Assembly (NCBI RefSeq): GCF_036504375.1
Contig: NZ_DASXVH010000041.1
Location: 22,647 to 86,646, forward strand
DNA length: 64,000 nt
From: Novimethylophilus sp036504375
GTDB lineage: Bacteria > Pseudomonadota > Gammaproteobacteria > Burkholderiales > Methylophilaceae
Reading direction: 5' to 3'
Below the pieces are notes generated by a model. That model saw only the letters and a program-made list of their open reading frames with translations. It did no database searches and was not told the origin of the DNA. Both the position numbers and the translations under genes were made by a program. Of the stretch, positions 36,465 to 44,678 are shown in pieces (the first letter of the stretch is position 1; every line of letters begins with the position of its first letter).

Positions 36465-37448
36465 TTAAAGCACCGACTGCCGCCATTTTTGTATTCGGTT
36501 GTTGCCGAAATCGACTGCGAAAACCGTTCCGTCGCCGGCCACGGCCACGGCGATGGCATGATCAAACTGCCCCTTGCCGCTCCCTTTTGCGCCGAAACTT
36601 GTCAGGAATATGCCCTCGGGGGAGAATTTCTGAACCCGGTGATTGTAGAAGTCGGCGGCGTATACATTGCCTTTCCCGTCAATGGTAACGCCGGTCACCG
36701 TGGCAAACCAGCCCCTGAACGGGCCGAAGATATTCATCGCGAAGGGGCCGCCCCACTTGCGAAGAAAAGCGCCGTCGGCGCCAAACGCCTGTATCCGGTC
36801 ATTATAGCCATCCGCCACATAAAGTGTCCGGCCGGGGCCGAAAGCCACGTCGGTTGGGTAGTTGAACTCGCCCGCCCGGATGCCGATCTTGCCCGTCACT
36901 CCCCACTGGCGCACAAAAGTGCCACCTGCCCTGAGCTGCTGGATGCGCTGGTTGTAGAAATCCGCGACCAACAAGTCGCCGGTGGGCGCTACGGCTATGC
37001 CGCCGGGAGCGTTGAATTGGCCGGGGCCGTTGCCGGATTGGCCGATGATGCGTTTGGTCTGGCCGTCGAGACTGAAGATCTGAATCCGGTCGTTGAAATA
37101 CTCGGCCACATAAAGCTCGCCGGCGTGAACCGTGAGATGCATGGGGCGGCCAAGCTGGCCCATGCCCTTGCCGGGCGTGCCGAATTGCCTTTTGAAGCGG
37201 CCGTCTAGGTCGAAGACCTGGATGCGGCCGTTGCGCGAGTCGGAAACGAACACTTCATCGCCGGCGACGGCAATTCCAGTCGGATCGTTGAACTGCCCCG
37301 GCGCGCTGCCTTTGCCGCCCCATGCGGTTACGAACGCATAGGGCGCTTCCTTCGCCGAAGGCACAAACGCGAGCCAGCCGCCTGCCACGAGAACCGCCAA
37401 TGCGAACACGATGTTTCTGCCCCACCTGAATACCGTTCGTAGCTGCAT
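36465..37448 (-). CDS. Membrane-anchored NHL-repeat beta-propeller protein
   Basis: A 327-residue protein: N-terminal membrane anchor (NIVFALAVLVAGGWLAFV) and six NHL blades repeating GxFxxPxxIAVxxxGxVYVADxxNxRIQxF, for example PGQFNDPTGIAVAGDEVFVSD and GNVYAADFYNHRVQKF. It probably forms a periplasmic six-bladed propeller that binds a protein, glycan or ligand. The start at 37448 follows AAAGG; an upstream start would add 40 unlikely residues. It lies within the leftward mer operon, an unusual place for this fold. Confidence 0.85.
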   Translation of the reverse strand: MQLRTVFRWGRNIVFALAVLVAGGWLAFVPSAKEAPYAFVTAWGGKGSAPGQFNDPTGIAVAGDEVFVSDSRNGRIQVFDLDGRFKRQFGTPGKGMGQLGRPMHLTVHAGELYVAEYFNDRIQIFSLDGQTKRIIGQSGNGPGQFNAPGGIAVAPTGDLLVADFYNQRIQQLRAGGTFVRQWGVTGKIGIRAGEFNYPTDVAFGPGRTLYVADGYNDRIQAFGADGAFLRKWGGPFAMNIFGPFRGWFATVTGVTIDGKGNVYAADFYNHRVQKFSPEGIFLTSFGAKGSGKGQFDHAIAVAVAGDGTVFAVDFGNNRIQKWRQSVL

Positions 37449-37462
37449 TTGCCATTGGCCTT

Positions 37463-38359
37463 TCAGAAGTTGATGCGGAAACCCGCGGTCAATGCATAAT
37501 CGTTTTTGAGCGCCGTGCCGTTGAGGTGCTGGATGACTGGAATCTGCACACCGGCTTCGGCGATCCATTTGCGGGTGACGTATTGCACGCCGGGGGACAA
37601 GAACAGGGTAGTGCCGCCTGAGTTCAGGTTATTTGCACCGTCGACACGATCTCTGGCTGCGTGCACGAGATTGGCTTCAAGGACGCCATAGAGAAAGGCG
37701 GGAACACCTACCCCCAAGTTACGCGGCCATAGGCGGTACTGGAGCGAGCCGTCGATTTGCAAAACGTTGCCGGTCTGGAAGCCGTTGGCTTCGCGGTTGG
37801 CCTTGTAGCTTACTTGGCTGTCAATTTGAAAAACCAGAGTCTGGTAGGTGAGCACAGCGCCGCCAAGCGCATCCCATGAACCGGAACCAGGTTGAACCGG
37901 CGGAGGCAGACGTCCTAAACCGTCGCGAGCGTTATCCTCACCGGTCGGTGCTTTCACGCCCAAGAACGGCGCGATACGAAAGGTTCGCCCAGGCGCGTTG
38001 TATTCGTATGCGGTGTAGCGGCCCAGCAAGGTGAGATCACCAACGCCCGATTGACGACGGGTGAGATCCTGTCCGCCCATGCTCATATCCAGGCGCTTGT
38101 CGAAATAGGGCAGCATGCCGAACAGCGCGAAATTTCGGTTTACCCCATAGCCCAGCACCGACACCAACCCGGTCACTTCCATATCACGCTTGGCAGGTGT
38201 GGGATCGTCGGCATTCTTCATGAAGATGAACTGCTCGCGCAGCACGTATCCGCCCTCGTACACCGGAAGCGCTGTGTTGAAGGTGATCGGCGCGCTCCAG
38301 GCCGCCGGGCTGCACATCCCCAGGACAAGCAAAACGCTTCCCGCAATCAGCGGTTTCAT
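37463..38359 (-). CDS. Outer-membrane beta-barrel protein of the mer operon
   Basis: A 298-residue exported protein. A signal peptide (CSPAAWSA) is followed by amphipathic strands, for example FALFGMLPYFDKRLDM, GVGDLTLLGRYTAY and FRIAPFLGVKAPTGED, ending in LTAGFRINF with C-terminal Phe. It resembles the aromatic-pathway outer-membrane transporter family. It starts 3 bases after the HMA-protein stop, so co-transcription with mer genes is likely. A role in mercury or other metal passage across the outer membrane is inference. Confidence 0.8.
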   Translation of the reverse strand: MKPLIAGSVLLVLGMCSPAAWSAPITFNTALPVYEGGYVLREQFIFMKNADDPTPAKRDMEVTGLVSVLGYGVNRNFALFGMLPYFDKRLDMSMGGQDLTRRQSGVGDLTLLGRYTAYEYNAPGRTFRIAPFLGVKAPTGEDNARDGLGRLPPPVQPGSGSWDALGGAVLTYQTLVFQIDSQVSYKANREANGFQTGNVLQIDGSLQYRLWPRNLGVGVPAFLYGVLEANLVHAARDRVDGANNLNSGGTTLFLSPGVQYVTRKWIAEAGVQIPVIQHLNGTALKNDYALTAGFRINF

Positions 38360-38362
38360 CGC

Positions 38363-38695
38363 TTATTTCTCCAGCTTGCCTTGCGGGGCAGCCCGTATCT
38401 GTTCGAGGCTGCGCAGGCTGAAGCCGGCGTCCTGCACCGCTTTTTGGGCCGAGGCCGCATCGAGCGCTGCGTCTTCCGCCATGGTGACGGTTACCGTGCC
38501 GGAAGCGATGTCGACTTCGACCCGTTGGACGCCCTTGACCGCTCCCAGTTTTTTCTCGATGCCATAGGCGCAGAACGGGCAGGAGAGGCCATCCACGCGA
38601 AGCAGCCAAGCGGCTTGAGCGGCCAGCGCGCTTGATGTAAACAAGATAAGGATCAATGCGATAGCCATACGTTGCCGGATTGTCCTGATCTTCAT
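38363..38695 (-). CDS. Exported heavy-metal-associated (MerP-like) domain protein
   Basis: A 110-residue periplasmic protein. The start at 38695 follows AAAGGAAG. A signal peptide (SSALAAQA) precedes an HMA domain with metal motif GLSCPFCAYG and the KGVQRVEVDIASGTVTV strand. It is a second MerP-like protein besides the one at 40651, with CPFC instead of CAAC. It lies 62 bases after merA and 3 before the outer-membrane gene. Confidence 0.85.
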   Translation of the reverse strand: MKIRTIRQRMAIALILILFTSSALAAQAAWLLRVDGLSCPFCAYGIEKKLGAVKGVQRVEVDIASGTVTVTMAEDAALDAASAQKAVQDAGFSLRSLEQIRAAPQGKLEK

Positions 38696-38757
38696 GGCGG
38701 TCTTCCTTTCGCGTTCAATAGATGCAAAATCCGGCAGCAAACCGTTCTGTTTGGCCG

Positions 38758-40407
38758 TTATCCGGCACAGCAGGACAGTTGCTTCACATCCCTGGTGAAG
38801 GTCTGCGCAGCGAGTTTCAGCCCCTCCACCATCGTCAGGTAAGGGAACAACTGGTTGGCGAGTTCATGCACCGTCATGCGGGCGTGGATGGCGATGGCTG
38901 CGGTTTGAATAATTTCGCCTGCTTCCGGGGTCACCGCCTGCACGCCCAACAGCCGACCACTGCCGCTTTCCGCGACCAGCTTGATGAAGCCTCGGGTATC
39001 GAAATTGGCCAGTGCGCGCGGCACGTTGTCCAGTGTCAGGGTGCGGCTGTCGGTTTCGATGCCCTTGAGGTGCGCTTCCGCTTCGGACAAGCCGACTGTG
39101 GCTATCTGCGGATCGGTGAACACCACGGCCGGCATGGCGGTCATATCGAGAGTGGCATCGCCGCCGGTCATGTTGATCGCCGCGCGGGTACCCGCTGCTG
39201 CCGCCACATAGACGAATTGCGGCTGGTCGGTACAGTCGCCGGCGGCATAGATATCCGGTGCGCTGGTGCGCATGGTCCTGTCGATAGCGATGGCACCCTG
39301 TGCATTGACTGCGATGCCTGCAGCCTCCAGCGCCAACACGCGCGTGTTGGGTGCCCGGCCGGTGGCGACCAGCAGCTTGTCGGCGCGCAGTTCGCCGTGC
39401 CCGGTGGTGAGCACGAATTCGCCATCCGCATAGGCGACGTTGCTGGCCTGGGTGTGTTCCAGCACCTCGATGCCATCGGCACGGAAAGCCGCCGTGACGG
39501 CTTCGCCGATGGCCGGATCTTCGCGGAAGAATAAGGTGCTGCGCGCCATGACTGTGACCTTGCTGCCCAGCCGGGCGAACGCCTGGGCCAGTTCCACTGC
39601 CACCACCGATGAGCCGATTACAGCAAGACGCTCAGGAACCGTGTCACTGACCAGCGCTTCGGTGGAAGTCCAGTAGGGCGTGTCATTCAGTCCCGGGATT
39701 GGTGGAACGACCGCGCTCGCGCCGGTAGCGATTAGGCAGCGGTCGAACACGACTTCGCGTTCGCCGCCATCGTGCAAACGCACGATAAGATGATGGCCGT
39801 CCTTGAAATAGGTTTCGCCGCGCAGCACGGTGATGCCCGGGGTGCTATCCAGGATATTTTCGTACTTGGCGCGTCTGAGTTCATCCACGCGCGCCTGCTG
39901 TTGGACGAGCAAGCGGTCGCGCCTAACAACTGGCACTGTTGCTGAAATGCCATCGTCGAAAGAGCTTTTCCGGCGCAGATGGGCGATGTGGGCGGCGCGA
40001 ATCATGATCTTGGACGGCACGCAACCGGTATTGACGCAGGTGCCACCGATGGTGCCGCGCTCGATGAGGGTGACATGCGCGCCTAGTTCGACCGCCTTCA
40101 GCGCCGCCGCCATTGCGGCTCCGCCGCTGCCGATGATGGCAACGTGCAGGCGGCTTGCGCTGTCGCCTGGCGAAGAAATTCCATCCATGCGTTCCGTGCC
40201 GGCTTCAGTGAAAGCGGCTCGATAGCCCAATGCCGCGACGGCGGCCAGCACTTGACCGCGATCGACGCCTTCGTCAGCCGCCACGTCCGCCTTGCTCTCG
40301 TCGTAGAAAACAGAGGCTTTGCGCACGCCCGGCACTTTTTCCAGCGCCGCCTGCACATGCGTCGCGCAAGAAGCGCAGGTCATGCCGTCGATCCTGATTG
40401 CGATCAT
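38758..40407 (-). CDS. merA: Mercuric reductase
   Basis: Reduces Hg(II) to Hg(0) with NADPH and FAD in the cytoplasm. The 549-residue protein has an N-terminal HMA domain (GMTCASC, Cys11/Cys14), an FAD-binding loop (IIGSGGAAMAAAL), the redox pair GGTCVNTGCVPSK (Cys124, Cys129), AAGDCTDQPQFVYVAA, and the C-terminal vicinal Cys546-Cys547 in SCCAG that deliver mercury to the active site. All functional Cys are present. It overlaps merF by 4 bases. Confidence 0.98.
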   Translation of the reverse strand: MIAIRIDGMTCASCATHVQAALEKVPGVRKASVFYDESKADVAADEGVDRGQVLAAVAALGYRAAFTEAGTERMDGISSPGDSASRLHVAIIGSGGAAMAAALKAVELGAHVTLIERGTIGGTCVNTGCVPSKIMIRAAHIAHLRRKSSFDDGISATVPVVRRDRLLVQQQARVDELRRAKYENILDSTPGITVLRGETYFKDGHHLIVRLHDGGEREVVFDRCLIATGASAVVPPIPGLNDTPYWTSTEALVSDTVPERLAVIGSSVVAVELAQAFARLGSKVTVMARSTLFFREDPAIGEAVTAAFRADGIEVLEHTQASNVAYADGEFVLTTGHGELRADKLLVATGRAPNTRVLALEAAGIAVNAQGAIAIDRTMRTSAPDIYAAGDCTDQPQFVYVAAAAGTRAAINMTGGDATLDMTAMPAVVFTDPQIATVGLSEAEAHLKGIETDSRTLTLDNVPRALANFDTRGFIKLVAESGSGRLLGVQAVTPEAGEIIQTAAIAIHARMTVHELANQLFPYLTMVEGLKLAAQTFTRDVKQLSCCAG

Positions 40408-40649
40408 TTCTTTTCTCCTTCACGGGTTGAAGCGCAACATTGGTCCGCTTCGCGCTGCCGCCGAACGGCATAAATCACTAGCGCGACGAACACAACGAGC
40501 ACGGGCAGCAGCACGACATCCAGATAACCGGTATAAGCCGCCAGCCCGACCGTGCCAAACAGGATGACCAGAATCGGGGTGAAGCAGCACAGCGCCACCA
40601 GCACCGTGCCGATCACGCCGACACGCAGCAACATTTTCGGGTTGGTCAT
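40404..40649 (-). CDS. merF: Mercury transport protein MerF
   Basis: An 81-residue inner-membrane protein with two spans and the vicinal Cys pair VALCCFTPILV near residue 22, plus a second pair DQCCAS near the C-terminus, as in MerF. It passes Hg(II) from MerP to MerA. It follows merP by 1 base and overlaps merA by 4. Confidence 0.92.
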   Translation of the reverse strand: MTNPKMLLRVGVIGTVLVALCCFTPILVILFGTVGLAAYTGYLDVVLLPVLVVFVALVIYAVRRQREADQCCASTREGEKK

Positions 40650-40650
40650 T

Positions 40651-40929
40651 TCAGCGTACCTCCGTGGATGGATAGCCGGCGTTTTGGGTCGCGTGGATCA
40701 ATACCTCTACGCTGGTTCTGGTATCGTCGAAAATGACAATGGCTTCGCGCTTCTCGAAACTGACCTCGGTCTTGGTCACGCCTTCAACCTTGGTCAGTGC
40801 CTTTTTCACTGTAATCGGACAGGCGGCGCAGGTCATGCCGGGCACTGACAACGCGACGGTCTTGGTGGCCGCCCAGGCAGGTACGGTGATGAGGAAGGCG
40901 AGCGTGAATGATGCGAACAGTCTTTTCAT
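40651..40929 (-). CDS. merP: Periplasmic mercury-binding protein
   Basis: A 92-residue exported HMA protein. The start at 40929 follows GGAG and overlaps merT by 4 bases. A signal peptide (VPAWAA) precedes the metal motif GMTCAACPITVKKAL with the two Cys of MerP. Length is normal. Confidence 0.95.
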   Translation of the reverse strand: MKRLFASFTLAFLITVPAWAATKTVALSVPGMTCAACPITVKKALTKVEGVTKTEVSFEKREAIVIFDDTRTSVEVLIHATQNAGYPSTEVR

Positions 40930-41291
40930 GATGGACTCCAATCAGTAGAACAGGGGAGGAGGTAGGGGAAGCCTAGCGTCATCAGCACCAGCGCTGCCAC
41001 TACCCAGAAAATCATCTTGTAAGCAGTGCGTACCTGCGGAACTGCGCAGACATCGCCCGGTTTGCAGGCTCGTGCCGGGCGAAAAATGCGCCGCCAGGCA
41101 AGAAGCATCGACACCAGCGCCACGCCGATGAAGATCGGCCGATATGGTTCCAGTGCCGTCAGGTTGCCGATCCAGGCGCCGCTGAAACCCAACGCCATCA
41201 GCACCAGCGGCCCCAGGCAGCAGGTCGAGGCGAGGATAGCCGCCAGCCCCCCGGTAAAAAGCGCGCCCCGCCCCGGTTGTAGCTCAGACAT
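40926..41291 (-). CDS. merT: Mercuric ion transport protein
   Basis: A 121-residue inner-membrane protein with three spans. The Cys pair STCCLGPLVL near residue 24 and the loop Cys pair CKPGDVC are diagnostic of MerT. The start at 41291 follows AAAGGAAAA. It is the first gene after the mer promoter. A decayed copy of part of this gene lies at 45822-45978. Confidence 0.95.
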   Translation of the reverse strand: MSELQPGRGALFTGGLAAILASTCCLGPLVLMALGFSGAWIGNLTALEPYRPIFIGVALVSMLLAWRRIFRPARACKPGDVCAVPQVRTAYKMIFWVVAALVLMTLGFPYLLPCSTDWSPS

Positions 41292-41325
41292 GTATTTTCC
41301 TTTCACGGAACTCCGAAACGGCTTA

Positions 41326-41356
41326 AGATTACTTCCGTAGTCAGGTACGGAGTCAA
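41326..41356 (-). promoter_or_regulatory. mer operator-promoter
   Basis: On the reverse strand: TTGACT (41356-41351), 19-base spacer, TAATCT (41331-41326). The long 19-base spacer and the near-perfect dyad inside it (ACTCCGTA against TACGGAAGT) are the hallmark of MerR-activated promoters. The same block recurs in decayed form at 45791-45821. Confidence 0.92.
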
Positions 41357-41361
41357 GTGAT

Positions 41362-41781
41362 ATGAAACATCATCAGGACGGTCTGACCATCGGCGCATTC
41401 GCCAAGGCGGCCGGAGTCAATGTGGAGACCATCCGGTTCTATCAGCGCAAGGGCCTGCTGCTTGAGCCGGACAAGCCCTATGGGGGCATACGCCGTTATG
41501 GGGAAAGCGACGTTGCGCGGGTGCGATTCGTGAAATCCGCGCAACGGCTGGGGTTCAGCCTGGATGAGATTGCGGAGCTATTGCGGCTGGATGACGGCAC
41601 CCACTGCGATGAGGCGCGGGCGCTGGCGGAGCACAAGCTCAAGGATGCGCGCGAGAAGCTTGCCGACCTGCATCGGATCGAGTCCGTCCTTGCGCGGATG
41701 ATTGACGACTGCTGCGTTAACCAGGGGACTGTTTCCTGTCCGATCATTGCTTCGCTGCAAGGAAAACAACACTCGCGCTGA
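41362..41781 (+). CDS. merR: Mercury-responsive MerR regulator
   Basis: A 139-residue activator/repressor. N-terminal winged helix (LTIGAFAKAAGVNVETIRFYQRKGLL), dimer helix, and the three Hg-binding Cys at 82, 117 and 126 (THCDEA, DDCCVNQGTVSC). It is divergent from merTPFA across the operator. A deleted copy of its 5' end lies at 45705-45785. Confidence 0.96.
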   Translation: MKHHQDGLTIGAFAKAAGVNVETIRFYQRKGLLLEPDKPYGGIRRYGESDVARVRFVKSAQRLGFSLDEIAELLRLDDGTHCDEARALAEHKLKDAREKLADLHRIESVLARMIDDCCVNQGTVSCPIIASLQGKQHSR

Positions 41782-41810
41782 GGAAGGCAGTCAGAGGCAG
41801 GACAGCCCGC

Positions 41811-41827
41811 GCCCGGTTTCACCGGGC
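41811..41827 (+). terminator. Short GC hairpin after merR
   Basis: GCCCGG, 5-base loop, CCGGGC, 30 bases after the merR stop and before the converging HAD gene. There is no T-run, so termination efficiency is uncertain. Confidence 0.45.
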
Positions 41828-41850
41828 GTCAGGCCAGCCATTGAAATCAT

Positions 41851-42537
41851 TCATGCCGTTATTGTCCCTGGAAGGCAGGAAAGATCCCGGATTTCTGCAT
41901 TCGGGGTTGCCGGTATATTCTCCGGCGCATGGTTAAACCGGTTGCACCACAAAACCTGAAATCCGAACGCCTTGGCCGAGTAGGCGTCCCAGCCGTTGGA
42001 AGAAAGGTAACAGATGTTTTTTGCAGCCACACCCAGGCGTTCCGGGGCCATTTGGTAAACTGAAGGATGCGGTTTATAGACCTTTACCTCATCGGCCGAT
42101 AATATCGCGTCGAACAAATCGGCGATGCCGGCATTCGAAGCCGCGGAAGCCAGCATTCCGGGCGAGCCATTGGACAAAACGGCGAGCCTCATGCCACCGC
42201 CCTTCAGGCGGCGCAGGGCGCCGGGTACTTCCGGATACGTACTCAACTCGAGATAAAGGCTCATCAGTCTTTCTCGCAGATTGCGGTCTTCGAGTCTCAG
42301 GGTCGACATGGCAAAATCCAGGGCATCGCCCGTCACTTGCCAAAAATCGGCGTATTGCCCGTTCAACCCCCGGAGCCAGGTGTACTGAAGCTGTTTGGAG
42401 CGCCACAGGTCGGATAGGGGTTGCCACTGCTCACCGAGTCCAGCCTGCGCGCCACGGGCAACGCTGCTTACGTCGAAGAGGGTGCCGTAGGCGTCGAAGA
42501 CACAAGCCTCGATGCCAGCGAGTTCAAGCGGTTTCAT
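41851..42537 (-). CDS. HAD-family type II haloacid dehalogenase-like protein
   Basis: A 228-residue HAD hydrolase. The start at 42537 follows AAAGGAC and gives MKPLELAGIEACVFDAYGTLFD, with nucleophile Asp in DAYGTL (about 15). Further motifs: LSNGSPGML (motif II), the Lys in VKVYKPHPSVYQM, and LSSNGWDAYSAKAFG (motif IV region) typical of L-2-haloacid dehalogenases. Substrate not provable; small acids or sugar phosphates are alternatives. It follows the FlgB-like gene by 59 bases. Confidence 0.85.
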   Translation of the reverse strand: MKPLELAGIEACVFDAYGTLFDVSSVARGAQAGLGEQWQPLSDLWRSKQLQYTWLRGLNGQYADFWQVTGDALDFAMSTLRLEDRNLRERLMSLYLELSTYPEVPGALRRLKGGGMRLAVLSNGSPGMLASAASNAGIADLFDAILSADEVKVYKPHPSVYQMAPERLGVAAKNICYLSSNGWDAYSAKAFGFQVLWCNRFNHAPENIPATPNAEIRDLSCLPGTITA

Positions 42538-42596
42538 GTTTATGTCCTTTATATTGTTGTTTATATTAGGGGTCTTCCCTCTGAGGGCGCCGCAGA

Positions 42597-43217
42597 TCAT
42601 TTCAAGTCGTTCAGCAGTTCTCTCATCATCTTGAAGCGACCCCCCACGCGGTCAAGAGAGAATTGGTACTTGAGTGCATTCTCGGAAAATTTGGCTTGCT
42701 CGACCTGCATATCCACCGTGTTTCCATCCAGACTCGGTTGCAGCGGGATGCGGTATTTGATCGGAAGGCGGGATTGCCCCGAAGATGTCTGCCCGGCAAG
42801 GTGTTCCGGGGATGTGGCTGCCATGGCGAGCGGTTCTCTTCCGGCCTTCACCTCCTGCAACACAGCTTCAACATCGATGTCCACCGCCTTGTAGTTTGGG
42901 GTATCGGCATTGGCGATGTTGGATGCCAGCAGTTGCTGTCGCTGCGCACGCAATCCAAGGGCTTTTTCGTGGAAAACCTGTTTTCCTGCGACGGGCTGCT
43001 GGCTTGGCTGTTGGTTTGTCAGGGGGATGTGCCCGGAATTCGATTTGGCAGGCTCTGCGCTTATGGCATCTTTTCCATTCGGCGAACCCGGGTATCCCGG
43101 GATCGAAAATGCCGGTGGCATTCCTGGTCCGCCGGATGCGGCAAGGTTGGAACGGGCATGGGTGTTTGCCGCGGGTAAAGAGGGTGTCGCTGCGTTTATT
43201 CCGTCAACCGGACTCAC
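42597..43217 (-). CDS. Orphan FlgB-like flagellar rod protein with N-terminal extension
   Basis: A 206-residue protein with the GTG start at 43217 chosen for AAAAGGAAA upstream. Residues about 90-206 match FlgB: KALGLRAQRQQLLASNIANADTPNYK (landmark LLASNIANADTPNYKA) and the C-terminal helix VDMQVEQAKFSENALKYQ. The first ~85 residues are a Pro/Ser/Ala-rich low-complexity extension absent from usual FlgB (about 135 residues). No flgC, fliE or any other flagellar gene is in the window. It may be a misplaced flgB, or a rod protein reused elsewhere. Confidence 0.8.
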   Translation of the reverse strand: MSPVDGINAATPSLPAANTHARSNLAASGGPGMPPAFSIPGYPGSPNGKDAISAEPAKSNSGHIPLTNQQPSQQPVAGKQVFHEKALGLRAQRQQLLASNIANADTPNYKAVDIDVEAVLQEVKAGREPLAMAATSPEHLAGQTSSGQSRLPIKYRIPLQPSLDGNTVDMQVEQAKFSENALKYQFSLDRVGGRFKMMRELLNDLK

Positions 43218-43286
43218 GTCGTTTCCTTTTACTTGCGAGGCCGCCGGCAACCCGCAGCTGAATGGCCCCGGCGCCTACCCGTCAGT

Positions 43287-43544
43287 TCAGGCATTCAACA
43301 GGTGGTTCAGTTCGCCGGAACGGTCCAATGCCTGCAAGTCGTCAAAACCGCCGACATGGCGATTCCCGATATAAATCTGAGGCACGCTGCGCCGACCCGT
43401 GCGCTCCATCATCTCCGCACGTTTTTGCGGATCGATATCGACACGGACAAACGAAATATCCTTAATGCCCCGGCCATGCAGCAACTGTTCGGCCGCACGG
43501 CAATAAGGGCAGGTCGCGGTGGTATACATCACAATATCATTCAT
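43287..43544 (-). CDS. Glutaredoxin (GrxC type)
   Basis: An 85-residue glutaredoxin 3-like protein with active site TATCPYCRAAE (Cys12, Cys15), the TVP-like RSVPQIYIG and GGFDDLQALD glutathione-site motifs. The start at 43544 gives the family-normal N-terminus. It lies 40 bases after the anti-sigma gene and is probably in its operon, supporting thiol-redox control of the sigma factor. Confidence 0.92.
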   Translation of the reverse strand: MNDIVMYTTATCPYCRAAEQLLHGRGIKDISFVRVDIDPQKRAEMMERTGRRSVPQIYIGNRHVGGFDDLQALDRSGELNHLLNA

Positions 43545-43584
43545 GATCGGACTTTCTTTACTTGTTAGGCGGGTTAAGGTTTCT

Positions 43585-43842
43585 TTAGTCTTTCCGGGCT
43601 TGAACATCTTTTAATGCGCGGAAAATGCGCTGCCTGGCTTCGTCGGAAAGGCGCAGGTCTTTGCAATGCCGGCACTTTCCAAAAGAGCGGGCAGCCTTGC
43701 GCAGCAAGAAAGTCTGGCTGGAAAAATTGGTGCAACCATCGCATATGAAGAGGTGCAGTTTCAGCGCCATTCTCTTGCCGAACGGTAGCTTTTCGTCCAT
43801 GGCCCGCGACATCAATGCGCTTGCTTGCTTGCAGTTCAACAT
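43585..43842 (-). CDS. Zinc-finger (ZAS-type) anti-sigma factor
   Basis: An 85-residue soluble protein with Cys4, then His30-x3-Cys34-x2-Cys37 (HLFICDGC), the zinc anti-sigma signature used by RsrA-like redox sensors, and an extra Cys pair CRHC (57-60). There is no membrane segment, so it senses a cytoplasmic signal. It starts 16 bases after the sigma gene stop. By analogy, disulfide formation with zinc loss would release the sigma factor; this is inference. Confidence 0.85.
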   Translation of the reverse strand: MLNCKQASALMSRAMDEKLPFGKRMALKLHLFICDGCTNFSSQTFLLRKAARSFGKCRHCKDLRLSDEARQRIFRALKDVQARKD

Positions 43843-43858
43843 GGCCTTGTTTCCTTGA

Positions 43859-44428
43859 TCATTTCATCCAGTTCATATCCAGGCATTTGCCGAGGGACAC
43901 TCGGGCGCGGTGCATCAGCACCCATACATTGCTCTCGCCCAGCGAGAAGCTTTCGCGTATTTCCTCATTGCTCATGCCATACATTTCCCTGGCCAGAAAC
44001 ACTTCCGCCTGTTGCGACTTGAGTCGCGACAGGCACTGTTCAAAGATGTTCCAGAACTCCTTGCTCTGCAGCGCCTCATCCGGGCTAGGATAGGCATTGG
44101 GCATCTCGAACCAGCGTCCGGCCTGGTCGAAGAAGTCATCGATGCTGTCCCCGCTGCCGTCGTCCCCGACCAGATCGGATGCCGCAATCTCGCGTCCCTG
44201 ACGACGCCAGTGATCGATCATCCTGTTTTTGAGGATGGTGGTGAGCCAGGTTCTGACCGAAGCCTGTGCTGTAAATCCTTCCCGAGCTGCCACAGCCGAC
44301 AGCAAGGTGTCCTGCACCATATCCTCCGCCAGGGCGACATCCTTTAACTTCAACATCGCGTAGCTGAAAAGGTAGTCCGCATGCTCCTCAAGATGTGCGA
44401 TCGAGTTCGTAACATTTTTTTTCGTCAT
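43859..44428 (-). CDS. ECF RNA polymerase sigma factor
   Basis: A 189-residue sigma-70 family ECF factor. Region 2 (LFSYAMLKLKDVALAEDMVQDTLLSA, RTWLTTILKNRMIDHWRR) and region 4 (CLSRLKSQQAEVFLAREMYGMSNEEI, ESNVWVLMHRARVSL) are both present, with no C-terminal extension. Its own promoter (site F) matches the seven other TGTAAGG-N15-CGTNTAA sites, so it is most likely autoregulated and the source of that regulon. Its anti-sigma and a glutaredoxin follow. Confidence 0.93.
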   Translation of the reverse strand: MTKKNVTNSIAHLEEHADYLFSYAMLKLKDVALAEDMVQDTLLSAVAAREGFTAQASVRTWLTTILKNRMIDHWRRQGREIAASDLVGDDGSGDSIDDFFDQAGRWFEMPNAYPSPDEALQSKEFWNIFEQCLSRLKSQQAEVFLAREMYGMSNEEIRESFSLGESNVWVLMHRARVSLGKCLDMNWMK

Positions 44429-44507
44429 GGTCGTTCATGCTCGCCTGTCACTGGAAAGCGCCAGTTTAACAGTCGTCGACAGAACGCGTTAAGTCCGTTC
44501 CTCGTGA

Positions 44508-44536
44508 TTAAACGGGCGGAGACTGGATTCCTTACA
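44508..44536 (-). promoter_or_regulatory. ECF-type promoter, site F (sigma factor gene)
   Basis: On the reverse strand: TGTAAGG (44536-44530), 15-base spacer, CGTTTAA (44514-44508), about 80 bases before the sigma start. It identifies the motif as the likely target of this sigma factor. Confidence 0.8.
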
Positions 44537-44594
44537 ACCATATGCGATTGCCAGTGTCGGTATCTCGATGGGCTCCAAAATTGCGGGATTTTCC

Positions 44595-44623
44595 TGTCAG
44601 GTTTGCCATGGTCTTGCGTCTAA
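44595..44623 (+). promoter_or_regulatory. ECF-type promoter, site G (DUF2934-tpiA operon)
   Basis: TGTCAGG (44595-44601), 15-base spacer, CGTCTAA (44617-44623), about 55 bases before the DUF2934 start. It is divergent from site F with 58 bases between the two -35 elements. Confidence 0.65.
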
Positions 44624-44678
44624 ACGTATGAGGGGCGGCAAGTTCAAAGCCGCTCACCCCAGGACAAGGAGAGTCAAA

